Below, one piece after another: positions 25,102 to 33,413 of a stretch of DNA of 62,951 nucleotides; within the stretch, counting starts at the first letter, position 1; every line of letters starts with the position of its first letter. The position numbers and the translations under genes were made by a program. Source of the stretch: Brevibacillus porteri (GTDB taxonomy: Bacteria; Bacillota; Bacilli; Brevibacillales; Brevibacillaceae); NCBI RefSeq assembly GCF_003013475.1, contig NZ_PXZO01000031.1, positions 1-62,951 on the forward strand, given 5' to 3'. A model generated the notes under the pieces. The model worked only from the letters and a program-made list of their open reading frames with translations. It did not search any database and was not told where the DNA came from.

Positions 25102-26592
25102 ATGTCCACATTGCAGATGAAAGGGATGGCGAAGCAGTTTTCTGGGGTTCCTGCCTTGCGATCCGTCGATTTTGAGGTGCGCGCTGGAGAGGTTCATGCA
25201 CTTCTCGGTGCTAATGGTGCGGGAAAGAGTACCCTGATGAAAATTCTCACGGGAGCGTATCAGGCAGATGGAGGTACGATCACCATCGATGGACAGGCCG
25301 TGTCGATTCAATCTCCGCAGGACGCCAAAGCACAGGGCATTCAATGTGTATATCAGGAAGTGGACACCGCCTTGATCCCGTATTTGAGCGTTGCCGAAAA
25401 CATATTGGCGGGCCAGCTCGTCCAGGCGAAAACCAAGGGACTAATCAACTGGCAGAGCTTGTACAACGAATCGGAGCAGATTTTAAAAAACTTCGGCTTC
25501 TCTATTCCGGTGAGGATGCTCGTCGAAGAATGTACGCTGTCGGAAAAGCAATTGATTTTGATTGCACGGGCTACCGTTCAAAAGGCGAAGTACGTCATTT
25601 TCGATGAACCGACAGCGCCGTTGAGCACGAAGGAGAGCGAACGGTTGTTTCAAATCATTGCGCAGTTGAAAAAGGCTGGAGTCGGGATCATTTATATCTC
25701 CCACAGGTTGCCAGAAATCTTTGAAATCTGTGATCGGATCACCATCATGCGCGATGGACAGCATGTCGTGACCACAGACACGGCAAAGACCAATATGGAC
25801 GAAGTGATCGCGAACATGCTGGGCAAAAGCTTTGACGAGGAGTTCCCGAAGATGGAAGTGCCGATTGGCGAAACGATTTTTGAGGCGGCAGGTGTGGCTG
25901 GTGGCAAAGTACGCGGAGTCGACCTGCAAGTTCACGAGGGAGAGATCGTGGGTGTCGTCGGTCTGGTTGGGGCAGGGAAGACTGAGCTCGCCCGATTGCT
26001 CTTCGGTGCGGATGGGGCAAAGGCCGGTGCCATTCGATTGCATGGAACACGTATCCAACTGCGCTCGCCAAAAGATGCAGTCGATGCAGGGATCGTACTC
26101 GTCCCGGAGGAAAGGCGCAAAGAAGGAATTTTCGTAGAGGAGTCGGTACAGAACAACCTGTCTGTCGCCTCGTTGAAAAAGAAGTCCTGGCTCGGTTTTA
26201 TCAAAAGAGGGACGGAAGCGGCTAACGCAAGAGAGCTGGTGCAGCGCCTTGGTGTAAAAACAGCCGATATCAAGCAGCTGGTCGGTTTTCTCAGCGGCGG
26301 AAACCAGCAAAAAGTCGCTATCGGCAAATGGCTGGATACAAACGCTCACCTCTTTATGTTTGACGAGCCGACAAAAGGGGTGGATATCGGCGCGAAAAGC
26401 GATATTTACCGTCTGATCGGAAATCTCGCTGAGCAGAAAAAGGGCGTCCTGTATTTCTCCTGTGAGTTTCAAGAAGTCATCGGGATCGCAGACCGGATTC
26501 TCGTCATGTTCGAGGGCAAAATTGTGAAGGAATTGAGTCGCGAGGAAGCAACACAAGAGCTGATTATGTACTACGCAAGCGGAGGTGAATAA
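25102..26592 (+). CDS. Ribose-type ABC importer ATPase with two nucleotide-binding domains
   Basis: 496 residues, the RbsA length. First ABC unit: Walker A GANGAGKST (about 36-44), signature region LSEKQLILIARA, Walker B VIFDEPTAPLS. Second unit: degenerate Walker A GLVGAGKTE, signature LSGGNQQKVAIGKWL, Walker B MFDEPTKGVD. The first signature lacks the canonical SGGQ, as in many sugar-type proteins. The stop is followed one base later by the permease GTG, so expression is coupled. It powers uptake through the adjacent permease. Confidence 0.93.
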   Translation: MSTLQMKGMAKQFSGVPALRSVDFEVRAGEVHALLGANGAGKSTLMKILTGAYQADGGTITIDGQAVSIQSPQDAKAQGIQCVYQEVDTALIPYLSVAENILAGQLVQAKTKGLINWQSLYNESEQILKNFGFSIPVRMLVEECTLSEKQLILIARATVQKAKYVIFDEPTAPLSTKESERLFQIIAQLKKAGVGIIYISHRLPEIFEICDRITIMRDGQHVVTTDTAKTNMDEVIANMLGKSFDEEFPKMEVPIGETIFEAAGVAGGKVRGVDLQVHEGEIVGVVGLVGAGKTELARLLFGADGAKAGAIRLHGTRIQLRSPKDAVDAGIVLVPEERRKEGIFVEESVQNNLSVASLKKKSWLGFIKRGTEAANARELVQRLGVKTADIKQLVGFLSGGNQQKVAIGKWLDTNAHLFMFDEPTKGVDIGAKSDIYRLIGNLAEQKKGVLYFSCEFQEVIGIADRILVMFEGKIVKELSREEATQELIMYYASGGE

Positions 26593-26593
26593 C

Positions 26594-27592
26594 GTGGCAG
26601 ATAAAAAGTTTAGCTTTTTTGATTTTGTTTATAAATACGGAACGGTTGCCGTCATTGTCATTGTCATGTTGTTATTCAGTTTGACCAACCCGTATTTCTT
26701 CACGTACGACAACTTGACGGACATTCTTCGCTCCATCTCGATTGTGACATTTGTCGCGATTGGCGTTACGTTCTCGCTGATTGTCGGAGGCTTTGACTTG
26801 TCTGTAGGATCGACGGTTTCATTGACCACAGTCGTTTCTGCTTCGATGATGGTTTGGTACGAACAAGGAGTCTTTACGACACTGGTGGTTCCGATTGTAC
26901 TCAGCTTGCTCGTCGGGCTGGTCAACGCCTTCCTGGTCGTGAAAATCCGCATTCCTGATTTGCTGGCTACGCTGGCGATGCTCTACATCGTCAACGGTAT
27001 TCATATGACGTATTCCCAAGGCTACTCGATCTACGCAAACATGCCGATGCAGGACGGCTCACAGGCTCCGGGAAAATTCCAGGAATGGTTCCTCTGGCTG
27101 GGCCAAGGAGAAATTCTCTCCGTACCGATTCCCGTTATCCTGACCTTTTTACTTGTCGCGATTACGCATGTGTACTTGACCTATACGAGACAGGGCCGGA
27201 TGCTGTACATGACAGGCGGCAATTTGGAAGCAGCTCGTCTGTCGGGGATTCCTGTGAATCGCTATCGTACCTTGGCTTATGTGCTCTCCGCTCTTTTTGC
27301 AGGCTTGGGTGGGATGCTCTTGGCAGCGCGGATCGGTACCGGGCAGGTGAGTAGTGGCGGCTCTATGCTGATGGATGCAGTAGCGGCTGCTTTCGTAGGA
27401 TTCTCCGTATTCGGTGCAGGAAAGCCAAACGTATTCGGTACATTTGTGGGAGCCATCCTGATCGGGGTGCTGCTCAACGGCATGACGATGCTCAATCTGC
27501 CGTATTACGCTTACGATATTATTAAGGGGACGGTTTTGGCGCTTGCCCTGGCTGTGACCTATTATCAACTGCGCAGAAAACGAAACGCTTAG
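26594..27592 (+). CDS. Ribose-type ABC importer permease
   Basis: 332 residues from GTG 26594, with GGAGGT (overlapping the end of the ATPase gene) 7 bases upstream. Eight or more hydrophobic helices. The family pattern GGFDLSVGSTVSL (about 60-72), GLVNAFLVVKIRIPDLLATLAMLYIVNG, GGNLEAARLSGIPVNRYR and FGAGKPNVFGTFVGAILIGVLLNGM is that of RbsC-like permeases, which usually act as homodimers with the double ATPase. Substrate as discussed for the binding protein. Confidence 0.93.
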   Translation: MADKKFSFFDFVYKYGTVAVIVIVMLLFSLTNPYFFTYDNLTDILRSISIVTFVAIGVTFSLIVGGFDLSVGSTVSLTTVVSASMMVWYEQGVFTTLVVPIVLSLLVGLVNAFLVVKIRIPDLLATLAMLYIVNGIHMTYSQGYSIYANMPMQDGSQAPGKFQEWFLWLGQGEILSVPIPVILTFLLVAITHVYLTYTRQGRMLYMTGGNLEAARLSGIPVNRYRTLAYVLSALFAGLGGMLLAARIGTGQVSSGGSMLMDAVAAAFVGFSVFGAGKPNVFGTFVGAILIGVLLNGMTMLNLPYYAYDIIKGTVLALALAVTYYQLRRKRNA

Positions 27593-27670
27593 AATCGTAA
27601 CGTTCTTCTTGCTTTTCTCTCATCATTTTCACATCTTCCTATTATTCCCTTCTCTTTTTTGAAGCTTAGT

Positions 27671-27696
27671 ATTGGTCTTACTTAAGTGAGACCAAT
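27671..27696. promoter_or_regulatory. 26-bp palindromic operator before glycerate kinase
   Basis: ATTGGTCTTACTTAAGTGAGACCAAT is symmetrical apart from one base pair. The TTGGTC...GACCAA arms resemble operators of FadR-subfamily GntR regulators such as PdhR/LldR. No such regulator gene lies in the window next to it. The frame upstream of the kinase ATG would run through this site, supporting the start at 27737. Confidence 0.6.
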
Positions 27697-27736
27697 GCGA
27701 AAGCAAATTCAAATAAAGAGAAGGGATGTTGTTTTT

Positions 27737-28921
27737 ATGCGTATACTCGTTGTGCCTTCGGGCTTTAAGGAAAGTTTAGATGCCGAGCAAGCAGCGGAGT
27801 GCATGAAAGAAGGAATTCTGCGCGTACTCCCGCTCTCCCAAGTACAGACACTGCCGATGGTGGACGGAGGAGAAGGCTTTACAAAAGCGATTGTGAAAAT
27901 TTCGAATGGCTCGATTATCGATAAGGAAGTAACTGGCCCCGTAGGAGAAAAGGTTTCTTCCCATTTCGGGATATTCGGATCAAAGACGACAGGTCAAACG
28001 GCTGTGATTGAGATGGCGGCAGCAGCGGGACTGCGACTGGTTCCAAGAAGCTTGCGTGATCCGCGCAAAACGACGACACATGGCGTCGGTGAATTGATCA
28101 AAGCGGCGCTGGACATGGGGGCAGATCGTATTTTGCTAGGCTGCGGCGATTCTGGTACTTCCGATGGCGGGGCAGGCATGGCGCAAGCACTTGGCGCGAA
28201 ATTTTTGGATGCAAGTGGTCAAGAAATCCGTATTGAAGGCGGAATCTCGCTGGCAAAAGTAACGAAAATCGATGTTTCCGGCATGGACAAAAGACTCAAG
28301 CAGGTGCAAATCGATGTGGCTTGCAATTGGTTTAACAAGCTGTGTGGGGAAAACGGAGTCGCTCGCGTGTTTGGCCCGCAAAAGGGAGCAACACCGGAGC
28401 AAGTGGTTGAGCTGGAAGAAGCACTTGAACAATTCGCGGCTATCATCGAGCGAGACTTCGGTATCGACGTCAGAGAGATGCCGGGCAGTGGTGCATCGGG
28501 TGGCTTGGGTGCCGGACTGCATGCGCTGACGGGTGCGAATCTGTATCCACGCTACGATATCATCATGAAGTACATTGATTTGGATCGGATGCTTCAAGAG
28601 ACAGACCTTGTATTTACGGCGGAAGGCAGCATTGATTTTCAAACACCGCGAGGAAAAATTCCCGTGGAAGTGGCAAAGCGAGCGAAAAAGCATGCCCTGC
28701 CGGTAGTGGCTTTAGTTGGGACTGTTGGCAAAGGTGCCCGACTCAATTATGAGCACGGAATTGATGCGTACACGAGTATTTTGCCGATGCCGTCTACGCT
28801 GGAGGAAGCGTTCATGCATGCGCAGAAATGGCTGACTGATTGCTCGGAAAGCTCCATGAGAACCATCATGGTGGGCCTGCAGCTCGCAAATCGTTTAATG
28901 GCGAAGGAGCAAGTATCGTGA
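27737..28921 (+). CDS. glxK: Glycerate kinase
   Basis: 394 residues. Typical GarK/GlxK features: N-terminal ILVVPSGFKESLDAEQAA, AAAAGLRLVP, TTHGVGELIKAALDMGADRILLGCGDSGTSDGGAGMAQALG (conserved GxGGSATNDGG-like block), and C-terminal FTAEGSIDFQTPRGKIPVEVAKRA with TEGxxDxQT-like residues. It phosphorylates glycerate with ATP, probably at position 2. The ATG has GAAGGG upstream. It overlaps the downstream permease gene by 4 bases, so uptake and phosphorylation of the same carboxylate is likely. Confidence 0.9.
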   Translation: MRILVVPSGFKESLDAEQAAECMKEGILRVLPLSQVQTLPMVDGGEGFTKAIVKISNGSIIDKEVTGPVGEKVSSHFGIFGSKTTGQTAVIEMAAAAGLRLVPRSLRDPRKTTTHGVGELIKAALDMGADRILLGCGDSGTSDGGAGMAQALGAKFLDASGQEIRIEGGISLAKVTKIDVSGMDKRLKQVQIDVACNWFNKLCGENGVARVFGPQKGATPEQVVELEEALEQFAAIIERDFGIDVREMPGSGASGGLGAGLHALTGANLYPRYDIIMKYIDLDRMLQETDLVFTAEGSIDFQTPRGKIPVEVAKRAKKHALPVVALVGTVGKGARLNYEHGIDAYTSILPMPSTLEEAFMHAQKWLTDCSESSMRTIMVGLQLANRLMAKEQVS

Positions 28922-30318
28922 TTGCACAGACTGTTGCAAAGGAAAGACCTGCCTGGGTCCTTCCAATTGTCCTAATTATGTTTGTTGAATTACTGCTTAT
29001 GCTGCCGTCTTCCCTGACATTTGAAGCCAAATGGAGCTTGTTCTGTTTCTGTGTCGCTGTGATCCTGTGGACGACAACCTCGCTGAACTCTGCCTATGTA
29101 GCGATAGGCTCCGTATTACTCCTCGTCGTGACAGGAACGGCTGACCAGGAAATCTTGTTCGACTCGCTCGCCTCCGATGTCATTTGGTTAATGATTGGCT
29201 CGTTCATTCTCGGCGGTGCTCTTCAAGTGACAGGCTTGGCAGGCAAACTCACAGATCTCGTCGTGAGCAAGGCAAAGAACGTCAAAAGCTTGTTTTGGCT
29301 CTTGACGATCGTCGTTCAATTTCTCGCTTTCTTTATCCCATCTACTTCTGGACGCGCAGCGGTGCTACTGCCTGTTTTCCACTCGCTGACCTCAGAAATC
29401 GGGAACAAGCAAATCACGAAAGCCATGGCGATCCTGATTCCGACGATTATTTTAGTATCGACGAGCTCCACTATGATCGGAGCGGGCTCCCATTTTATCG
29501 CACTCGATATGCTGAAGGAGTTCAATGGGGAAGGGATTAGCTTCGCGGAGTGGCTGCTGTGGGGACTGCCGTTCGGGGTAGTGGCCAGCATCGTTACTTG
29601 CCGGATTGTTCTGGCTCTATTTCTCACCAAAGAAGAGATGCAGCGCCCACTCGCGAGCAAAAAGCTTTCCCTCACCTTGTCCCGCAATGAAAAATATACG
29701 GTTGCTGTGATTGGGGCGATGGTCATTTTCTGGCTGACAGAGCGTTTTCATGGAATAGAGATTGCTACCACGACAGTCGTCGGCGCCTTTCTATTGACAC
29801 TCCCCAATGTGGGCGTCATGAAGTGGAAGGATGGCGTTCAGTCTGTCTCATGGAACCTGATTCTGTTTGTAGGGGCAGCCATTGCACTCGGAAAGTCGTT
29901 ATTGGAGAGCGGCGCGGCAGAGTGGATCATGAAGAAGCTGTTCACGATTACCGAGCAGCTGGAAGGGGAATCGTCGCTGTTGATCATTGTGGTCATTACT
30001 TTGCTGACACTGACCTCCCATCTGTACATTACATCGCATACAACGAGAGCCGTCATTCTTGTTCCGCCGCTTCTCTACTTTGCGAGTAGCCTCGATTTAA
30101 ATGAAGTGACCGTGTTGTTCGTAGGAATCGTCGGCATGAACTACTGCCTGACCTTCCCTGTAAGCTCCAAAGCATTGCTCATGTTCCAGGAAAGCGGCAA
30201 GGAGACCTTTTTGCCTAAGGATTTGCTGCGATTGAGCTTGTACGCAGGTGCGGCCCACGCGATCCTGATGGTCGTCTTTTATTACGCGTACTGGCAGTGG
30301 GTGGGGTTATCGATATAA
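28918..30318 (+). CDS. SLC13/DASS-type anion permease
   Basis: 466 residues starting at the GTG that overlaps the kinase stop (GTGA), with GAAGGAG 8 bases upstream. About eleven hydrophobic helices. The divalent anion:Na+ symporter pattern IPSTSGRAAVLLPVFHSL, and in the second half LYITSHTTRAVILVPPLL with CLTFPVSSKALLMFQ, give the paired substrate-binding SNT/T-like motifs. Co-expression with glycerate kinase suggests glycerate or a related hydroxy acid as substrate. Confidence 0.85.
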   Translation: MIAQTVAKERPAWVLPIVLIMFVELLLMLPSSLTFEAKWSLFCFCVAVILWTTTSLNSAYVAIGSVLLLVVTGTADQEILFDSLASDVIWLMIGSFILGGALQVTGLAGKLTDLVVSKAKNVKSLFWLLTIVVQFLAFFIPSTSGRAAVLLPVFHSLTSEIGNKQITKAMAILIPTIILVSTSSTMIGAGSHFIALDMLKEFNGEGISFAEWLLWGLPFGVVASIVTCRIVLALFLTKEEMQRPLASKKLSLTLSRNEKYTVAVIGAMVIFWLTERFHGIEIATTTVVGAFLLTLPNVGVMKWKDGVQSVSWNLILFVGAAIALGKSLLESGAAEWIMKKLFTITEQLEGESSLLIIVVITLLTLTSHLYITSHTTRAVILVPPLLYFASSLDLNEVTVLFVGIVGMNYCLTFPVSSKALLMFQESGKETFLPKDLLRLSLYAGAAHAILMVVFYYAYWQWVGLSI

Positions 30319-30415
30319 GTAAAAAATTATATCTTTCGTACGGATTGCTCTTTGATCCACAGCCAATATTTGCTAAACTCAATTGGATAATGGATGCAAG
30401 GCTTAGGAGGATTAC

Positions 30416-31102
30416 ATGTCGGAGCGAATATTAATTGTGGAAGATGAAGAGAAAATTGCTCGTGTGATTCAATTAGAGCTGGAATACGAAGGATATGAAA
30501 GCGAGATCGCCAAAACAGGGCTCGAGGCGCTGGAACAATACAATCAAGGCGAATGGAACTTGATTTTGCTCGATGTACTGCTGCCAGGTTTGTCAGGTAT
30601 AGAAGTGCTTCGTCGGATTCGGGTAAAGGACTCCGCGACGCCAGTCATTTTGTTGACGGCCCGAAATGCTGTCGTGGACAAAGTAAATGGACTCGATCAA
30701 GGCGCGAACGACTACATCACGAAACCTTTTGAAATCGAAGAGCTGCTGGCTCGCATCCGTTCCTGCCTCCGCTTGTCCCAAATGACGAGGAAAGTAGAAG
30801 CCAGCTCCAAAGTAGAAGTAGCGGATTTAAGCCTGGATGAAAAATCCCGGGAAGTGACGAGAGGTTCCAGTCAGATCGAGCTGACGCCGCGTGAATTCGA
30901 TTTGTTGCTTTATCTGATGCAGAATAAAAACCAAGTTCTGAATCGTGAACAGATTCTAACACACGTATGGGGATTTGATTATTTCGGAGACACAAATGTC
31001 GTTGACGTGTATATCCGCTACTTGCGTAAAAAGGTGGACCAAGGGTATGAAACCCCGCTTTTGCATACAGTACGAGGCGTTGGTTATATGCTGAAGGGGT
31101 AG
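30416..31102 (+). CDS. OmpR-family response regulator
   Basis: 228 residues. The receiver domain (1-120) has acidic residues EDEE at 9-12, the phospho-acceptor Asp in LILLDVLLPGLSGIEVL (about 52), Thr in ILLTAR, and Lys in ITKPFEIEEL. The winged helix (135-226) has ELTPREFDLLLYLMQNKNQVLNREQIL and VDVYIRYLRKKVD. AGGAGG precedes the ATG. It is followed immediately by its kinase gene; the regulon probably includes the PepSY gene downstream. Confidence 0.94.
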   Translation: MSERILIVEDEEKIARVIQLELEYEGYESEIAKTGLEALEQYNQGEWNLILLDVLLPGLSGIEVLRRIRVKDSATPVILLTARNAVVDKVNGLDQGANDYITKPFEIEELLARIRSCLRLSQMTRKVEASSKVEVADLSLDEKSREVTRGSSQIELTPREFDLLLYLMQNKNQVLNREQILTHVWGFDYFGDTNVVDVYIRYLRKKVDQGYETPLLHTVRGVGYMLKG

Positions 31103-31105
31103 ATG

Positions 31106-32470
31106 ATGAAAATCAAAAATAAAATTCATTTGTTCTCCACGGTCGCACTCTTGCTCCTGTTGCTCATGGTCAACAGCTTCATTTACTTCATGTTCTATAA
31201 AGTGACAACAGACGGAGAGCTGGACCGTTTGCAGCGAGAAGTTCTGCATATCCAGAGTGGACTCAATCAGATCGGTGTAGAAAGTTTCGACCCTGCCACG
31301 CTGCTGCAGCCGTATTTGCCGTCGAACGGGATGATCCGGATTATCGACCAGCAATCGCGGGCCATCGTCACGCAGGAAGTAGACAGCACGCAGCCAATCC
31401 CGGCACCGCAGCCCATCTTTGATAGAAAAGCGAGTGACGGTGTCTTCGATGTCAACGGAGCGAAATACGCGTACGTCAAGGTCCCGATCATTTGGACGAA
31501 TGGAAAAATTGTCACGTTAGAAGTCATTGAAAGTATTGCGGGTTTGCAAGAAAATTTGAGCCTGCTGCAAAACGTTCTGCTATTTGCTTCGTTGTTCGTG
31601 CTGATTCCTGCTTTTTTTGCCGGACGCATGCTGAGCAATCTGATTTTGCGACCAGTCAACTCGATGATTCAAACGATGGAAGACATTCAAGCGCGCAGTA
31701 TTTTTAAGAAAATACCGCTTGAGCACACATCCAAAGATGAATTGCACGCGTTAGGAAGTACCTTTAACAAGATGATGGATTTATTACAGCAAAACTTCGA
31801 GAAGCAGCAGCAGTTCGTCTCAGATGCTTCCCATGAATTGAAAACGCCGCTGACTGTAGTAGAAAGCTATGCGAAGCTATTGAAGCGTTGGGGAACGAAA
31901 AAGCCGGAGGTTCTGGCAGAGTCGGTGGAAGCGATCTATTCGGAAGCCGTGCGCATGAAGGATATGACCAATCAAATGCTTCTTCTCGCCAACAATAGCG
32001 CCGAATGGAATCTGGATGTCAAAGAAATCGACTTGATCCCAATGTGCCAAACGACCATTGCACAATTGACCAATGCGTATGGCAGGTCCTTTCAACTGAG
32101 CGCAAACCATGAATCGGTTCCTGTAATGGCCGATGAACAAAAACTAAAACAAGTGCTCGTCGTTTTACTCGACAATGCGATGAAATACAGCTCGAATGAA
32201 ATGGAAGTGGATGTAGGGATTCAAGGAGATCGTCCATTTTTCTCAGTGAAGGATTACGGAATGGGGATTCCCGAGGAAGATTTGCAGCACGTTTTTGATC
32301 GTTTCTTCCGTGTAGACAAAGCCCGCAGCCGCGAAACAGGGGGCGTAGGACTCGGTCTTTCCATTGCCAAACAGATCGTCGATGCCCATCAAGGCGATAT
32401 TGCACTCGATAGTGAAGAAGGGAAATGGACGCTCGTGACCGTTTTTCTGCCGGGGCAGGCTAAGAAATAG
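31106..32470 (+). CDS. Sensor histidine kinase, partner of the upstream regulator
   Basis: 454 residues; ATG codons at 31103 and 31106 both follow the regulator stop, the second being better spaced from AAGGGG. Membrane helix 1 (LFSTVALLLLLLMVNSFIYF), extracellular domain of about 120 residues, helix 2 (LLFASLFVLIPAFFAGRMLS), HAMP (RPVNSMIQTME), dimerisation H-box SDASHELKTPLTVVESYAKL, N-box LLDNAMKYS, G-boxes DYGMGIPE and GGVGLGLSIAKQIVDAHQG. A complete kinase. Confidence 0.94.
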   Translation: MKIKNKIHLFSTVALLLLLLMVNSFIYFMFYKVTTDGELDRLQREVLHIQSGLNQIGVESFDPATLLQPYLPSNGMIRIIDQQSRAIVTQEVDSTQPIPAPQPIFDRKASDGVFDVNGAKYAYVKVPIIWTNGKIVTLEVIESIAGLQENLSLLQNVLLFASLFVLIPAFFAGRMLSNLILRPVNSMIQTMEDIQARSIFKKIPLEHTSKDELHALGSTFNKMMDLLQQNFEKQQQFVSDASHELKTPLTVVESYAKLLKRWGTKKPEVLAESVEAIYSEAVRMKDMTNQMLLLANNSAEWNLDVKEIDLIPMCQTTIAQLTNAYGRSFQLSANHESVPVMADEQKLKQVLVVLLDNAMKYSSNEMEVDVGIQGDRPFFSVKDYGMGIPEEDLQHVFDRFFRVDKARSRETGGVGLGLSIAKQIVDAHQGDIALDSEEGKWTLVTVFLPGQAKK

Positions 32471-32482
32471 CAGGAGGTACGT

Positions 32483-33343
32483 ATGAATAAAAAATGGAAA
32501 ATAGGGCTGCTGGCGAGTTTTCTGTTGGTCACTACGGCATTTGGCATGCAACGGATCTTCGCGAGTATGGATTTGCAGTCCTTGTCAGAGGAGGAAGTCA
32601 AACAGATCGTGACGACCCGCTACCCGGGAAAGATTGAATCGATCTCCATGACGGATGTAGGGGAAAACAGTATTTACAATCTCCAACTCCTTAATGAGCG
32701 CGGAACATATAGTGTGATGGTAAATGCATATACGGGCGAAATTATTGATTTGAAGGAGCTCTCCTTGGTCGCAGCCACTGCGCAGCCGAAGGCAAACGAA
32801 ACGGCGACGAAACCAACGCAGCCGGGTTCAAATCCGACAGCTAGCACAGCGCCGCAACCGAATAACGGCGGGAAGGATGCTTCAGGCAGCGCGACCAAGC
32901 CAGCAGGGACGGGGACGGTAGGGACTGTTGCGTCAGCTAAACAACAGCCAGCTACAACCCAAACCCAAAAACAGCAGCCGAAACCGAATCAAAGCGCGAA
33001 CCCACCAGCGCAGCCACAGACCAAAATTACCGAACAGCAAGCGAAACAGATTGCGACGGAAAGAACAAGTGGCGGCAAGATCGATGATGTTGATCTAATC
33101 GAGACAAAGAGTGGAGCAGTCTATCGGGTAATCACGAAAAAAGACTCCAAAACGGTAGATGTACGGATACATGCCATTACCGGAAAAGTGCTTTCGACGA
33201 CCACCATTGATAATAGCTCTACCGATGATGATCCGACACCAGCCGATAAAAATGGTAGTGCTCCGGCGGATACCTCTTCAAGTGATGACACGAGCACCAT
33301 CGATACCGACGACGATGAACTGGATGATGGTGATGATGATTAA
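32483..33343 (+). CDS. Membrane-anchored PepSY-domain protein
   Basis: 286 residues. An N-terminal signal anchor (KIGLLASFLLVTTAFGMQRI), a PepSY domain (about 35-95: EEEVKQIVTTRYPGKIESI ... VNAYTGEIIDL), a proline, threonine and glutamine-rich linker of about 85 residues, a second PepSY domain (ITEQQAKQIATER ... IHAITGKVLSTT), and an acidic tail of Asp and Glu. Third gene of the two-component operon, 12 bases after the kinase. PepSY proteins beside such systems are thought to modulate envelope proteases or the sensor; the acidic tail could bind cations. Confidence 0.82.
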   Translation: MNKKWKIGLLASFLLVTTAFGMQRIFASMDLQSLSEEEVKQIVTTRYPGKIESISMTDVGENSIYNLQLLNERGTYSVMVNAYTGEIIDLKELSLVAATAQPKANETATKPTQPGSNPTASTAPQPNNGGKDASGSATKPAGTGTVGTVASAKQQPATTQTQKQQPKPNQSANPPAQPQTKITEQQAKQIATERTSGGKIDDVDLIETKSGAVYRVITKKDSKTVDVRIHAITGKVLSTTTIDNSSTDDDPTPADKNGSAPADTSSSDDTSTIDTDDDELDDGDDD

Positions 33344-33368
33344 GATATAGCATTCAAACAGAGAAAGT

Positions 33369-33396
33369 CGTCAGTGTCTGCATTGACGGTTTTTTC
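33369..33396 (+). terminator. Terminator of the two-component/PepSY operon
   Basis: CGTCA / TGACG stem extended by imperfect pairing, followed by GTTTTTT. Confidence 0.75.
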
Positions 33397-33413
33397 GTTC
33401 GGGAGGAAAAGAG

